A stretch of DNA of 64,000 nt, taken from positions 1 through 64,000 of the forward strand of contig CACFJR010000002.1 of assembly GCA_902566755.1 (NCBI GenBank), in the 5' to 3' direction. The notes under the pieces are model-generated. The model ran no database searches and was not told the origin of the DNA. It worked only from the letters and a program-made list of their open reading frames with translations. The DNA is from an uncultured Pelagibacteraceae bacterium (GTDB lineage Bacteria; Pseudomonadota; Alphaproteobacteria; Pelagibacterales; Pelagibacteraceae). Shown piece after piece: positions 1 to 10,178 of the stretch (its first letter is position 1; every line of letters begins with the position of its first letter). The translations under genes and the position numbers were made by a program.

Positions 1-1744
1 CCTCCTCTAAAGTATGATCCGTATTCATTCCAACACCAAATCTCATTCTTAATACTCTTTCTTCTCTTGGAGTCAAAGTAGATAAAATTTTAGTTGTAGC
101 TTCACTTAAATTTGATTTTATAGCTTGTTCTAAGGGAGCCAAAGCTTTTGTGTCTTCAATAAAATCTCCTAAACTACTATCCTCTTCGTCTCCAACTGGT
201 TTTTCTAATGAAACTGGTTCTTTAGATATTTTTAATACTTTTCTTACTTTCTCTAAAGGCATTCTTAATTTTTTTGCAAGTTCCTCTGGTGTTGCTTCTC
301 GACCAAATTCACTAAGTATAAGTCTTTGTGTTCTTACTATTTTATTTATAGTTTCTATCATGTGTACAGGAATTCTTATCGTTCTTGCTTGATCTGCAAT
401 TGATCTTGTAATTGCTTGTCTTATCCACCATGTTGCATAAGTAGAAAATTTGTAACCCCGTCTATATTCAAATTTGTCAACTGCTTTCATCAAGCCAATA
501 TTACCCTCTTGAATTAAGTCTAGAAATTGCAATCCTCTGTTGGTATATTTTTTTGCAATTGAAATTACTAATCTCAAATTAGCCTCTACCATTTCTTTTT
601 TTGCAATTCTCGACTCCTTCTCTCCTTTTTGAACTCTGCTTACTAACTTTTTAAAGTCTGTAACACTGATACCAAGTTTATGGCTTATCTCTGTAAGTCT
701 GTTTCTAATATTTTTAAATTCATCTTTATTTTTTTGAAAAAAGGATTTCCAAATCGGGTTGGTACTTAAAAAATTTTTTAAATTTGGGTTAATTTCGTTA
801 CCTATATAAAATTTTATGAATTCGTCTCTCGGAATTTTATTATTAATTGCCAATCGTAATAAGTTTCCTTCTAAAGAAACAATTTTTTTGTTTTCGGAAT
901 AATGTTTTTGCACCAAATTTTCCAAAACAGCAGGAGATAACTGTAGGGATTTAATATTTTCTAATATCTCGGAGACAATTTTTTGATAGCTTTTTTCCTT
1001 TGAATTAGTAAACTCTAAATTATTTAAAACACAATCTAATTTTTCTTTTTGGTATTTTATTAGTTTTGAATAATCTTTTGTAAGTTTATTTACAGTTTCT
1101 AAAATTTTTGGTTTTATTTCACTTTCCATTGCTGCAAGTGTTGGATTAAATTCATCTTCCTCTACTTCTTGCTGAGTTTGATCATTTTTTTCGTCTTTAG
1201 AATTTTTTTCAATTTTGTCTTTTTTATCTTCATTCTTTTTTCCCTTCAAATCTTGAGATGAATTCTCTTCTTCCATGTAATTTGTATCAATATCAATTAT
1301 CTCCCTAACTAAAATTTCGTCTTTTTGTAATTTTTCATTCCATTCAAAAAGTTGAAGGGCAGTAATTGGGCTTTGAGATAGCGCATTTAACATTACGTCT
1401 TTCCCTGCTTCAATTCGTTTTGCTATTGCTATTTCTCCTTCTCTGGAAAGAAGCTCAACTCCTCCCATCTCCCGCAGGTACATTCTTATTGGATCATCAC
1501 TTTTTTCAATTGTTTTAGGCTCCTCTTTATTGTTTGAGTCCCTTTTTTTTAAAGCTTTAAAGTCTGATTTCTTTTCTACTAATGAAATTTTTTCGTCTAA
1601 GATATGCAAAAATGCTTGTGCAAGATTTTCACCTGACAAGTTTCTTTTCCCTAGCGATTTATTTAACTCTTCGTGGGTTATAAAACCTCTGTGGATCCCA
1701 CGACCCATCAATCTTGCAAACGATTTTGTAATTATTCTTTCCAC
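1..1744 (-). CDS. rpoD: RNA polymerase primary sigma factor RpoD (sigma-70), 3' end cut by window edge
   Basis: This is the housekeeping sigma factor that directs RNA polymerase to most promoters. Reading the minus strand by eye gives a short N-terminal helical region, then region 1.2 ([11 protein letters not shown]), a long lysine/glutamate-rich non-conserved stretch, region 2 ([12 protein letters not shown], then [13 protein letters not shown] near 410-450), region 3 and the beginning of region 4 ([14 protein letters not shown]) at the window edge. The rest of region 4.2 lies outside. The start is probably GTG at 1744, because an in-frame TAG lies a few codons upstream. ATG at 1708 is the alternative. 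It is the last gene of yqeY-dnaG-rpoD, 67 bases after dnaG. Confidence 0.95.
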   Translation of the reverse strand, partial: MERIITKSFARLMGRGIHRGFITHEELNKSLGKRNLSGENLAQAFLHILDEKISLVEKKSDFKALKKRDSNNKEEPKTIEKSDDPIRMYLREMGGVELLSREGEIAIAKRIEAGKDVMLNALSQSPITALQLFEWNEKLQKDEILVREIIDIDTNYMEEENSSQDLKGKKNEDKKDKIEKNSKDEKNDQTQQEVEEDEFNPTLAAMESEIKPKILETVNKLTKDYSKLIKYQKEKLDCVLNNLEFTNSKEKSYQKIVSEILENIKSLQLSPAVLENLVQKHYSENKKIVSLEGNLLRLAINNKIPRDEFIKFYIGNEINPNLKNFLSTNPIWKSFFQKNKDEFKNIRNRLTEISHKLGISVTDFKKLVSRVQKGEKESRIAKKEMVEANLRLVISIAKKYTNRGLQFLDLIQEGNIGLMKAVDKFEYRRGYKFSTYATWWIRQAITRSIADQARTIRIPVHMIETINKIVRTQRLILSEFGREATPEELAKKLRMPLEKVRKVLKISKEPVSLEKPVGDEEDSSLGDFIEDTKALAPLEQAIKSNLSEATTKILSTLTPREERVLRMRFGVGMNTDHTLEE

Positions 1745-1811
1745 AGTTAATATTGTTTGGAGAACCTTATATAATAGCTATTTTAAAAAAATCCACGAAA
1801 ATTTTGCTGAA

Positions 1812-3581
1812 TTAATTAATATTTTGCTCTTTTTTCAGCCTATTAATTTCATCAAAAGTGTTTTGATTAAAATCTTCAGCAAATTTTGATTCTAATTCTT
1901 GAATTCGTAGTTCTAAATCGTGGGTCTTAAGTTCGTTCTTTATATCGTTAAAGATCTCAACCATTTTGCCTTCATCTTTATCGTTCTTTTGAACTATATG
2001 TTTTATATTTGCAAATTTTTCAATTTGATCAAAAAGTTGGCCATCAACCTGCAGATTGTCAAGATCTCCATTCTTCACGCATTCCAATATTCGATCAAAA
2101 ATTAACCCATTCTCTTTTTTGTAAAATTTTATGTTTTCTAATAAATTTGCTCTATGATAGAAGAAGTTAAGGTTATTTATTATTATATAAATAAGACAAA
2201 ACTCTTTAATATCAATTGAAGAAAAATTTTCGGTATCTTTAAATAATTTTTTTGTTTTATCCAGTGGTTTATTTAAACCAATAAAAGATTTATTTGAATT
2301 GTTGAAAACCGTTCCTGGAGAATGTTTTGCTAAACTTTCTAAAAAATATCCTAATATATATTTTTTAACTACACTATCTTTTACTGAATTTGCTATAGCT
2401 TTTAATTTTTTTTCAAGTGATGCAAGTGCAGATGGGGATGAAGAATTTTCTTTTTTGTAATGCTCAAATATAAATTTATGCACAGGAATTTTATAATTCT
2501 TGTAAAAATCTAAAAATTCATTTTTTCCTTTTTTTTCAACAAAGGTATCTGGATCTTCTCCGTCTGGAAGGAATAAAAAATATATTTGCTTATCGGGAAG
2601 AACACTTTTTATTGAATTTTCTGCAGCTCTTATTGCAGCTTTATATCCACTTTCATCACCATCAAAACAAATTATAATATTATCAAAAAATTGGGTTACC
2701 ATATAGATTTGTTTGTCAGTCAACGCAGTCCCTAAATTTGCAATACAATTTTCTATTTCAAATTTGCTTAAACCGATTACATCCATATAACCTTCCACCA
2801 AAAAAACTTCATCGAATTTATGAGAAATTTTTCTTACTCTATCTAAGTTATATAAATTATTCCCTTTTCTAAAAAAATTTGTTTCTGGAGAATTTATATA
2901 TTTTGCATATTTGTTTTTAGTATCAATTATTCTTCCACCAAAAGCCATTGGTTTGCCTGATAAAGAATTAATCGGAAAAACTATTCTATTTCTGAATCTT
3001 TCAACATATATTTTTTTATTTTCATCATAATAAAATAATCCAGACTCGTTTAAAATTTTCACATCATGATTTTTTCTTAGTTTTTCATAAATACTTGAAT
3101 TAAAATTTACAAATCCAATCTTAAATTCTTTAATAATTGAATTATTGATTTTTCTTTTTTTTAAATATTCCAAAGCAATCTTAGAATTAGAACTATTTAG
3201 TAATTCATTGTGATAGTAATCAGCATAGTCTGAATATATACTGGTGTATTCATTCCATTCTTTTTCCCTTTGCTCATCAACTTTAGAAAACCTATAAGGT
3301 GCCATTCCAGCGAGGTTAGCTAAAAATTTTACTGCTTCCCCAAATTTAAAGTTTTGCATTTTCATCACAAAGTCAAAAATATTTCCATGTTCTGAAGTAC
3401 TAAAACAATGATAAAAACCTTTTTCATCATTTACAGTGAAAGAAGGAGTCTTTTCATTTTTAAAAGGTGATAGTCCTACAAACTCCTTTCCTCTTTTTTT
3501 TAATGACACATGTTTTGAAACAACAGTAGAAACTTTCAGCCTTATTTTAATTTCGTCAAGATACTCTTTTGGATATTTCAT
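1812..3581 (-). CDS. dnaG: DNA primase DnaG with degenerate zinc-binding motif
   Basis: DnaG makes the RNA primers for replication. At 589 residues it has normal length. The N-terminal zinc-binding domain (about 1-100) is recognisable by GLSPFKNEKTPSF and YHCF. At the four positions that normally hold Cys, His, Cys, Cys it has Ser38, Lys41, Cys59 and Thr62, so only one ligand survives. The TOPRIM catalytic core looks intact, with EGYMDV at 263-268 and DGDESG at 307-312. The C-terminal helicase-interaction part is poorly conserved, as usual. Its ATG overlaps the yqeY stop codon by one base, which suggests translational coupling. The family call is secure; the metal-site loss is discussed as a finding. 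Confidence 0.96.
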   Translation of the reverse strand: MKYPKEYLDEIKIRLKVSTVVSKHVSLKKRGKEFVGLSPFKNEKTPSFTVNDEKGFYHCFSTSEHGNIFDFVMKMQNFKFGEAVKFLANLAGMAPYRFSKVDEQREKEWNEYTSIYSDYADYYHNELLNSSNSKIALEYLKKRKINNSIIKEFKIGFVNFNSSIYEKLRKNHDVKILNESGLFYYDENKKIYVERFRNRIVFPINSLSGKPMAFGGRIIDTKNKYAKYINSPETNFFRKGNNLYNLDRVRKISHKFDEVFLVEGYMDVIGLSKFEIENCIANLGTALTDKQIYMVTQFFDNIIICFDGDESGYKAAIRAAENSIKSVLPDKQIYFLFLPDGEDPDTFVEKKGKNEFLDFYKNYKIPVHKFIFEHYKKENSSSPSALASLEKKLKAIANSVKDSVVKKYILGYFLESLAKHSPGTVFNNSNKSFIGLNKPLDKTKKLFKDTENFSSIDIKEFCLIYIIINNLNFFYHRANLLENIKFYKKENGLIFDRILECVKNGDLDNLQVDGQLFDQIEKFANIKHIVQKNDKDEGKMVEIFNDIKNELKTHDLELRIQELESKFAEDFNQNTFDEINRLKKEQNIN

Positions 3582-4042
3582 TATTTATTTAATAGTTCCT
3601 TTAGCATTGAACCGGCTTTCGAAAAATCTATACTATCAGAATAATTCTTTTTCAGTTCACCCATTACTTTACCCATGTCCTTTATAGTTTGAGCTCCTAA
3701 CTTTGTAATAATTTCCGAGCATATTTTTTTAGTTTCTTCTTCGCTAAGTTGTTTGGGCAGGTATGTTGATAGCAAATCTATTTCTCCTTGCTCTATTTTT
3801 AACAAATCCTCTCTTTTATTTTTTTTGTAAATTTCAACTGATTCGTTTCTTTGTTTAATCATTTTTTTTAAGAGTTTTTTAATATCTTCATCGTCTGTCT
3901 CTTTCTTATTTGGTCCTGATCTATTTGAAATATCCAAATCTTTTATTCCAGACAGAATTAACCTGTAAGTTGATATCTTGTTTTTATCTTTCGATTTTAG
4001 AGCAGTTTTATACTCGTCGTTAATTTTTTCTTTAATGGACAT
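3581..4042 (-). CDS. yqeY: GatB/YqeY domain-containing protein
   Basis: This 153-residue protein belongs to the YqeY family, which resembles the tail domain of the tRNA amidotransferase subunit GatB. Family signatures are the N-terminal MSIKEKINDEYKTALKSKDK, the conserved helix with IKKLLKKMIKQRNESVEIYKK, the central LSTYLPKQLSEEE, and the C-terminal IKDMGKVMGELK. The precise function is not established in the family; tRNA binding or transamidation has been proposed. It is the first gene of the operon leading into dnaG and rpoD, the position rpsU holds in enterobacteria. Its upstream region is shared with the divergent carA promoter. Confidence 0.9.
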   Translation of the reverse strand: MSIKEKINDEYKTALKSKDKNKISTYRLILSGIKDLDISNRSGPNKKETDDEDIKKLLKKMIKQRNESVEIYKKNKREDLLKIEQGEIDLLSTYLPKQLSEEETKKICSEIITKLGAQTIKDMGKVMGELKKNYSDSIDFSKAGSMLKELLNK

Positions 4043-4117
4043 TTTTATATTACTTAACTTAAAGATTTTTTCTTAAAAGAAAAATTGTTTTTTTTTTTAA
4101 ATTTTGTATTAGTTCAG

Positions 4118-4146
4118 TTGCTTAACTCGAGCTTTTATTGTATTAA
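4118..4146 (+). promoter_or_regulatory. Putative sigma-70 promoter of carAB
   Basis: A -35-like TTGCTT (4118-4123) is separated by exactly 17 bases from a -10-like TATTAA (4141-4146). Transcription would start near 4153 and leave a leader of about 15 bases before the TTG start of carA. The match is moderate (TTG of the -35 and four of six at the -10) in an A+T-rich region, so this is tentative. Confidence 0.35.
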
Positions 4147-4167
4147 CCTTTAACTCATGAGTTGTAA

Positions 4168-5361
4168 TTGAACAAAAAACAAAAAGTAAACTCAAAAAAA
4201 AAATCAAATTTTAGCCCGGGTATTTTAGTTCTTGAAAATAAATCAATTTTTAATGGAATTGGTATTGGTTATGAAGGCACTGCTACAGGAGAAGTTTGTT
4301 TTAATACTTCAATAACCGGTTACCAAGAAATAATTTCGGATCCCTCTTATGCGGGACAAATTATTAATTTTACCTTTCCCCACATTGGAAATGTTGGGGC
4401 CAATAAGCAAGATAATGAATCTGAAAAAGTCTGGACTAGAGGAGTGATTTTCAATTCAGAAATAACTAATCCCTCAAACTACAGATCACTCATCGAGTTA
4501 GATTTGTGGCTTAAAAAAAATAAAATTGTAGGTTTAACTGGTTTAGATACTAGAAGCTTAACAAATTTTATAAGAGATAAGGGAGCGCCAAGGGGAACAA
4601 TTTCCCACATAAAAAAAGGTGTTTTTCCAGTAAAGAAACTTATTAATAAAACATTAAAATGGCCAGGTCTCAACGGTCTGGATTTAGCAAAAACAGTTTC
4701 TACTAAAAATAAATTTACTTGGAGGGGATTGCAAACATGGACAAAAGAAGATGGTTTTAAAAAAACGAAAAAAAAGAAATTTAGAGTAGTTGCGATTGAT
4801 TATGGAATTAAAACAAACATTTTAAGATATTTTTCAAATTTTTATTGTGATGTAATAGTTGTGCCGTGTGATGCTTCAGCTGAATATATCATGACACTTA
4901 AACCAAGTGGAATTTTTTTGTCAAATGGCCCTGGTGATCCTGCGGCGACAGGGAAATATGCAATTAAAATTATAAAAAATCTTATAAAAAAAGGTTTACC
5001 AATTTTTGGAATTTGTCTTGGACATCAATTATTAGCTCTTGCTCTAGGTGGTAAAACAAAAAAAATGAAGCTTGGACATAGGGGCGCGAACCATCCTGTC
5101 AAAAACATAAAAAATAATAAAGTTGAAATAACCAGTCAAAATCATGGATTTGAAGTTACCAAAAATAATTTGCCGCCTAAAATCGAAATTACACATAAAT
5201 CATTATTTGACAGCAGTATTGAAGGCATTAAGTTAAAAAATAAACCAGTTTTTTCAGTACAGTATCACCCTGAATCAAATCCAGGTCCTCAAGACAGTCA
5301 TTATCTATTTAATAACTTTATTATGGAAGTAAAAAAATATGCCAAAAAGAAAAGACATTAA
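4168..5361 (+). CDS. carA: Carbamoyl-phosphate synthase small (glutaminase) subunit
   Basis: CarA hydrolyses glutamine and passes ammonia to CarB, making carbamoyl phosphate for arginine and pyrimidine synthesis. The N-terminal small-subunit domain (about 17-190) is followed by a class I glutamine amidotransferase domain with nucleophile Cys283 in GICLGHQ and His367/Glu369 in YHPE. The start must be the TTG at 4168: an in-frame TAA lies immediately before it (4165-4167) and no ATG or GTG lies nearby downstream. A four-codon ATG reading frame (4157-4171) ends in a TGA that overlaps this TTG. The gene overlaps carB by 23 bases. Confidence 0.96.
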   Translation: MNKKQKVNSKKKSNFSPGILVLENKSIFNGIGIGYEGTATGEVCFNTSITGYQEIISDPSYAGQIINFTFPHIGNVGANKQDNESEKVWTRGVIFNSEITNPSNYRSLIELDLWLKKNKIVGLTGLDTRSLTNFIRDKGAPRGTISHIKKGVFPVKKLINKTLKWPGLNGLDLAKTVSTKNKFTWRGLQTWTKEDGFKKTKKKKFRVVAIDYGIKTNILRYFSNFYCDVIVVPCDASAEYIMTLKPSGIFLSNGPGDPAATGKYAIKIIKNLIKKGLPIFGICLGHQLLALALGGKTKKMKLGHRGANHPVKNIKNNKVEITSQNHGFEVTKNNLPPKIEITHKSLFDSSIEGIKLKNKPVFSVQYHPESNPGPQDSHYLFNNFIMEVKKYAKKKRH

Positions 5362-8300
5362 AAAAATTTTGGTAATTGGTGCTGGGCCAATCATTATAGG
5401 TCAAGCATGTGAGTTTGATTACTCTGGAACTCAAGCATGTAAAGCACTTAAAGATGAAGGCTATAAAGTTGTTTTAGTCAATTCAAATCCTGCAACAATA
5501 ATGACAGATCCAGAAGTTGCAGATCAAACATACATTGAGCCAATATCCATAGAAGTACTTGAAGAAATTATCAAGAAAGAAAAACCTAACGCTATTCTAC
5601 CTACAATGGGTGGTCAAACAGCATTGAATCTAGGTTTGAAAGCAGAAAAAAATGGATTGTTAAAAAAATATAAAATTGAGTTGATTGGAGCAAATTCTAA
5701 AGCAATTGCTAATGCAGAGGATAGAAAAAGATTTAGAAAAAATATGTCAGATATTGGTATTGATCTTCCAAAATCTGAGATACTAAATAATTTTAAAAAT
5801 GCCTCAAAGTGTTTAAAAAAAATTGGATTACCAGCAATCATAAGACCTTCATTTACCTTGGGTGGACTTGGAGGTGGAATAGCAAGAACAAAGAAAGACT
5901 TTTTTAAGATTGTAAAGGGTGGACTTCAAGAGTCTCCTCAAAACCAAGTGCTCGTAGAAGAGTGCCTTGATGGTTGGAAAGAATTTGAAATGGAGGTCGT
6001 GAGAGATAAAAATGATAACTGTATAATAATTTGTTCAATAGAAAATATAGATCCAATGGGAACACATACTGGGGACTCCGTTACAATAGCTCCTGCGTTA
6101 ACACTAACAGATAAGGAATATCAAGTGATGAGAAACGCCTCGATTGCATGTTTAAGAAAAATTGGTGTTGAAACTGGAGGTTCAAATGTTCAGTTTGCAA
6201 TTAATCCAAAAAATGGAAGAATGGTAATTATTGAGATGAATCCTCGAGTATCTCGATCATCTGCTTTAGCATCAAAGGCAACAGGTTTTCCAATTGCAAA
6301 AGTCGCGGCAAAACTTGCTGTTGGATACACCTTAGACGAACTTCAAAATGAAATTACAAAAGTTACTCCAGCATCATTTGAACCAACTATAGATTATGTA
6401 GTCACGAAAATACCAAGATTTACTTTTGAAAAGTTTCAAGATACTAAAGCAATTTTAGGCACCTCAATGAGATCAGTTGGGGAAGCAATGGCTATAGGCA
6501 GAAATTTCAAAGAGTCGTTTCAAAAAGCACTTGTGTCTCTTGAGATAGGTTTGAGTGGACTAGATGACATTTTTAATTATTCAAAAAAGGAAATAATTAA
6601 AAAATTAAGAGAGAATATACCTAACAAATTGTTACTGATTGCGGAGGCTTTTAGAAAGAAAGTTTCTTTAGATAAAATTTATAAGTTATCAAAAGTTGAT
6701 CCTTGGTTTTTAAATCAAATTAAAGAAATAGTAGATGATGAAAATAGAATTAAGTTTAATGGTTTACCAAAAAACTACATAGAATTTAATAGAATTAAAT
6801 CATGTGGATTTTCGGATAAAAGGTTATCTAAACTTACAAAATTAAAAGAGGAAGTTGTTAAAAGAAAAAGGAAAGTTTTGAAAGTGGTTCCAGTTTTCAA
6901 AAAAGTTGACACATGTGCTGCGGAATTTAAATCATTTACTCCATATATGTATTCGACATACCAAAGAAATTTTGCTCTAAATTCTGAGTGTGAAGCTAAT
7001 CCAAGTAATAAAAAAAAGATCATTATATTAGGTGGAGGTCCCAACAGAATTGGGCAGGGTATTGAATTTGACTACTGTTGTTGTCAAGCTAGTTTTTCAC
7101 TTAAAGATGCAGGATATGAGACAATAATGATAAACTGTAATCCCGAGACAGTTTCTACCGATTATGACACAAGCGACAGACTTTATTTTGAGCCTTTAAT
7201 AGATGAATATGTGGAAAATATAATTTTAAAAGAAAAATCAAAAGGGAATCTATTAGGTATAATTGCACAATTTGGAGGACAGACTCCTATTAAACTCGCA
7301 AAATTTCTTGATGAAAATAACTTGCCAATTCTCGGAACTCAATATTCATCAATTGATCTCGCAGAAGATAGAGACAGATTTAGAGATTTATTGATTAAAT
7401 TAAATTTAAAACAAGCAGAAAGTGGAATTGCTAAAAGTTTTAACTCTGCAGTTAAAATAGGTCGTAAAATTGGTCTTCCAGTAGTCGTACGTCCCTCTTA
7501 TGTCTTAGGTGGGAGAGCTATGGAAATTGTTCACGATGAGGATCAATTAAAAAAGTTTATTAAACAGGCTTTTGATGCGTCAGAAAATAATCCAATTTTA
7601 ATTGATAAGTTTATTGATAATGCAATGGAAGTTGATGTTGATGCGATTGCAGATGGAAAAGATGTTTACGTTGCAGGTATTATGCAACATATAGAAGAAG
7701 CAGGAATACATTCTGGAGACTCTGCTTGCTGTTTGCCGCCAGTATCAATTAAAGAGAACATATTAAAAGACATAAAATTTCAAACAAGAAAATTAGCTTT
7801 GGCTATGAATGTTAAAGGTTTTTTAAATATTCAATTTGCAATTAAAAAAGATGAAATTTTTGTTATAGAAGTGAACCCACGAGCGAGCAGAACTGTTCCA
7901 TTTGTTTCAAAAGCTAGCGGTATCCCTTTAGCTAAAATTGCCTCTAGAATAATGGCTGGAGAAAAACTTTCTAAATACAATTTAAAATACAAGAAAAATA
8001 AGAGATATGCTGTTAAAGAAGCTGTCTTTCCATTTAATAAGTTTCCGGATAGTGATGTCCTGCTTGGTCCTGAAATGAAATCGACCGGAGAGGTTATGGG
8101 CTTTGATGAGGATTTTGGAATGGCAGTAGCAAAAAGTCAAATCGCTGCCTCTAATTCTTTGCCAGTTGGAGGTATGGCATTTCTATCTGTGAAAGACTCG
8201 CATAAGCAGGAAATAATAGGAGTAGCGCAAAGATTAAAAAAATTTGGTTTTACTATATCAGGAACAAAAGGAACTTCAAAAGTTTTGAATAACAACGGTA

Positions 8301-8563
8301 TTAAATGTAAAACAATTAACAAAGTAAGTAGTGGTCGACCACATATCGTTGATGTTTTAAATTCAAAAAAAATTTCTTTGGTAATTAATACTGGAGGAGG
8401 AAATAGCGAACACAGAATTAACGACGCGAAAGCGTTAAGAAGAGGAGCATTGGCAAACAAAATCCCCTATTGCACAAACATGTCAACTGCTTATTCTTTT
8501 TTAGAAGCGATTAAATCTCTGAAAACTAAAAAGTTAGGCGTTAAATCTATTCAGGATATCTAG
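5339..8563 (+). CDS. carB: Carbamoyl-phosphate synthase large subunit
   Basis: CarB uses two ATP and bicarbonate, with ammonia from CarA, to form carbamoyl phosphate. At 1074 residues it has the standard length. Two homologous ATP-grasp halves are visible: the first opens with [23 protein letters not shown], the second with [23 protein letters not shown]-terminal MGS-like allosteric domain follows ([15 protein letters not shown]). The ATG at 5339 lies inside the 3' end of carA, so the pair should be translationally coupled. Its TAG stop shares the palindromic tetramer CTAG (8560-8563) with the stop of the gene on the opposite strand. Confidence 0.98.
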   Translation: MPKRKDIKKILVIGAGPIIIGQACEFDYSGTQACKALKDEGYKVVLVNSNPATIMTDPEVADQTYIEPISIEVLEEIIKKEKPNAILPTMGGQTALNLGLKAEKNGLLKKYKIELIGANSKAIANAEDRKRFRKNMSDIGIDLPKSEILNNFKNASKCLKKIGLPAIIRPSFTLGGLGGGIARTKKDFFKIVKGGLQESPQNQVLVEECLDGWKEFEMEVVRDKNDNCIIICSIENIDPMGTHTGDSVTIAPALTLTDKEYQVMRNASIACLRKIGVETGGSNVQFAINPKNGRMVIIEMNPRVSRSSALASKATGFPIAKVAAKLAVGYTLDELQNEITKVTPASFEPTIDYVVTKIPRFTFEKFQDTKAILGTSMRSVGEAMAIGRNFKESFQKALVSLEIGLSGLDDIFNYSKKEIIKKLRENIPNKLLLIAEAFRKKVSLDKIYKLSKVDPWFLNQIKEIVDDENRIKFNGLPKNYIEFNRIKSCGFSDKRLSKLTKLKEEVVKRKRKVLKVVPVFKKVDTCAAEFKSFTPYMYSTYQRNFALNSECEANPSNKKKIIILGGGPNRIGQGIEFDYCCCQASFSLKDAGYETIMINCNPETVSTDYDTSDRLYFEPLIDEYVENIILKEKSKGNLLGIIAQFGGQTPIKLAKFLDENNLPILGTQYSSIDLAEDRDRFRDLLIKLNLKQAESGIAKSFNSAVKIGRKIGLPVVVRPSYVLGGRAMEIVHDEDQLKKFIKQAFDASENNPILIDKFIDNAMEVDVDAIADGKDVYVAGIMQHIEEAGIHSGDSACCLPPVSIKENILKDIKFQTRKLALAMNVKGFLNIQFAIKKDEIFVIEVNPRASRTVPFVSKASGIPLAKIASRIMAGEKLSKYNLKYKKNKRYAVKEAVFPFNKFPDSDVLLGPEMKSTGEVMGFDEDFGMAVAKSQIAASNSLPVGGMAFLSVKDSHKQEIIGVAQRLKKFGFTISGTKGTSKVLNNNGIKCKTINKVSSGRPHIVDVLNSKKISLVINTGGGNSEHRINDAKALRRGALANKIPYCTNMSTAYSFLEAIKSLKTKKLGVKSIQDI

Positions 8564-9222
8564 TCGACTTTCCAGTCAGTTTTAAAAGTTACGTAGTTCA
8601 CTTGTAGGCATCTTCTCTCTTTACGAATTTCTTTTTTTTCCATACCATGCCATGTACCTGGACCACTAGTGAAAAAATAACCATAATTATCTTTATAAGG
8701 CATTGTCTTTACTTTTTTCAGGTCGTTATTATAAAAGTCAGTTCCTAAGTCTTCACTTTCATTTGTTTTATTAACAAATAGCAAACACGACATTAATTTT
8801 TCTTCAATATCACAATGAGGTTTTAACCAAAAACCTTTCCTATCACATATGACTTCAACTCTTACATAAGAATTTGACAAATCTTTACCAACAAGTTTAG
8901 AGACTTTTTCATGAGTTTTCTTACTCTGAAGCTCTTTAATCAATTTCATTAAGTTAGGGAATTCATTTGAATTATCTTTTGTTATGAAGCATCTAAACTT
9001 AAGCGCTTGTCCACCATGAGACAACCCTTTCCTAAATTCCGGAGCTCCACCATCGATTGCTCTTGTCCCATCATAATTTAAATCATGTTCAATGGGATTT
9101 GCAATATCGGCTTTGACTATTTCGTTAATTTGTTCATCAGTAAGAGGTTTGTCCAATTCCCAATGTAAAAATGGGTCTTCAAATTTCTTCGATTTATTTT
9201 CTAGAGAATTTAAAAATGACAT
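8560..9222 (-). CDS. Predicted 2-oxoglutarate/Fe(II)-dependent oxygenase-like protein
   Basis: The 220-residue product has the facial-triad pattern of the 2OG-Fe(II) oxygenase fold: His136-x-Asp138 in LKPHCDIE, a distal His192 in GTWHGM, and a downstream arginine (about 203-204, RRCLQVNY) where the 2OG carboxylate is normally held. The spacing between the two parts fits the prolyl-4-hydroxylase-like branch. The substrate is unknown; some family members act on protein or sugar substrates. Its ATG overlaps by one base the stop of the upstream ELM1-family gene, so the two form a coupled operon. It converges on carB with a 4-base overlap of stop codons. Confidence 0.72.
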   Translation of the reverse strand: MSFLNSLENKSKKFEDPFLHWELDKPLTDEQINEIVKADIANPIEHDLNYDGTRAIDGGAPEFRKGLSHGGQALKFRCFITKDNSNEFPNLMKLIKELQSKKTHEKVSKLVGKDLSNSYVRVEVICDRKGFWLKPHCDIEEKLMSCLLFVNKTNESEDLGTDFYNNDLKKVKTMPYKDNYGYFFTSGPGTWHGMEKKEIRKERRCLQVNYVTFKTDWKVD

Positions 9223-10157
9223 TATAATTTCTGTTTTATTAAATTTGCAATTCTATTAGTTTCATCAAGTTTTTCATATTTCCATATTTCTAAACTATTA
9301 TTTAAATTTTTTATAATATTTAATTTACTAAACAAGTCCCTAAATTGCCTAAACCTATGATCGTCTCTTTTTGATGGTATTTGAGCTACATATATTGGTT
9401 TTCCAGTTAAAGCAGCTTCGGAAATCATCGACGTCGAGTCACAAGTCACCACTAAAAATTTAGCGATGGACAGACCACTTAAATAAGCTTTTTTGTCAAC
9501 ATTTTGAATAACAAGATTTTCACTTCCAAAGAATTTATTCGCGTAATCAATGGTGTCTGCTGGAGTTCTCATGGAGGGAATAATAATAATTTGAAGATTA
9601 TTTTTTTCAGCTAAACCCTTAATGTTTTCAAAAATCCTACTCATGTTCTTTTTATCGTATTTGTAGTACTTGTTAGGGCCTCCTAAAATAAGAAGTATTT
9701 GTTGTTTATTTTTATCAATCTTATCACTTAAGTACTCATGATTTTTTTCAATTTCTTTTAAAGTGAGATAATGCAAAGCACCTTTAGAGATGATAATATT
9801 TTTACCGTTTAAGCCATCATGCTCAGGAACAATCACATAATCGAAATTTGACAATGATACTTTTGGATCTTGAATATGAATATTTACAATTTTTTTAGTT
9901 GAATTCTTTTTAAGATATAATGAAGGTATGACACTTTTTCTTCCACAAGAAATTACTAAATCAATTTCTGGTACAGAGAATTTTTTAAAAAATAAATTTG
10001 AAACAGGAGTTATTTTTGGGGGAAGAAGTTTTGCTAACAAGTTTATTTCAACTTTTTGGTGAATGTAATCAATGCCTAATGCTTTAGCCAAACCTTCGAC
10101 TTGACTTATCATGCCATGCATTCCCTCTGTTAATAATAACCCTTTTAATTTAGACAT
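9222..10157 (-). CDS. ELM1/GtrOC1-like family protein (DUF1022)
   Basis: The 311-residue protein matches the family that includes plant mitochondrial fission protein ELM1 and its bacterial relatives. These look like GT-B glycosyltransferases. Features I used are LLLTEGMHGMISQVEGLAKALG at the N-terminus, VNIHIQDPKV, FDYVIVPEHDGL, ILLILGGPNKYYKYD, and a C-terminal VTCDSTSMISEAALTGKPIYV resembling a nucleotide-sugar binding site. The bacterial role is not established; an envelope glycosyltransferase is plausible. It is the first gene of a two-gene operon with the 2OG-Fe(II) oxygenase-like gene. Only 21 bases separate its start from the divergent trxB. Confidence 0.78.
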   Translation of the reverse strand: MSKLKGLLLTEGMHGMISQVEGLAKALGIDYIHQKVEINLLAKLLPPKITPVSNLFFKKFSVPEIDLVISCGRKSVIPSLYLKKNSTKKIVNIHIQDPKVSLSNFDYVIVPEHDGLNGKNIIISKGALHYLTLKEIEKNHEYLSDKIDKNKQQILLILGGPNKYYKYDKKNMSRIFENIKGLAEKNNLQIIIIPSMRTPADTIDYANKFFGSENLVIQNVDKKAYLSGLSIAKFLVVTCDSTSMISEAALTGKPIYVAQIPSKRDDHRFRQFRDLFSKLNIIKNLNNSLEIWKYEKLDETNRIANLIKQKL

Positions 10158-10178
10158 AAATTACTATATAGCTTTGAT

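Noticed and set aside
1530-1889. Plus-strand open frame of 119 codons over the rpoD start and the dnaG end
   Set aside because: It is antisense to clear rpoD and dnaG coding sequence and the product is low-complexity Phe/Asn/Ile-rich; it is a shadow frame.
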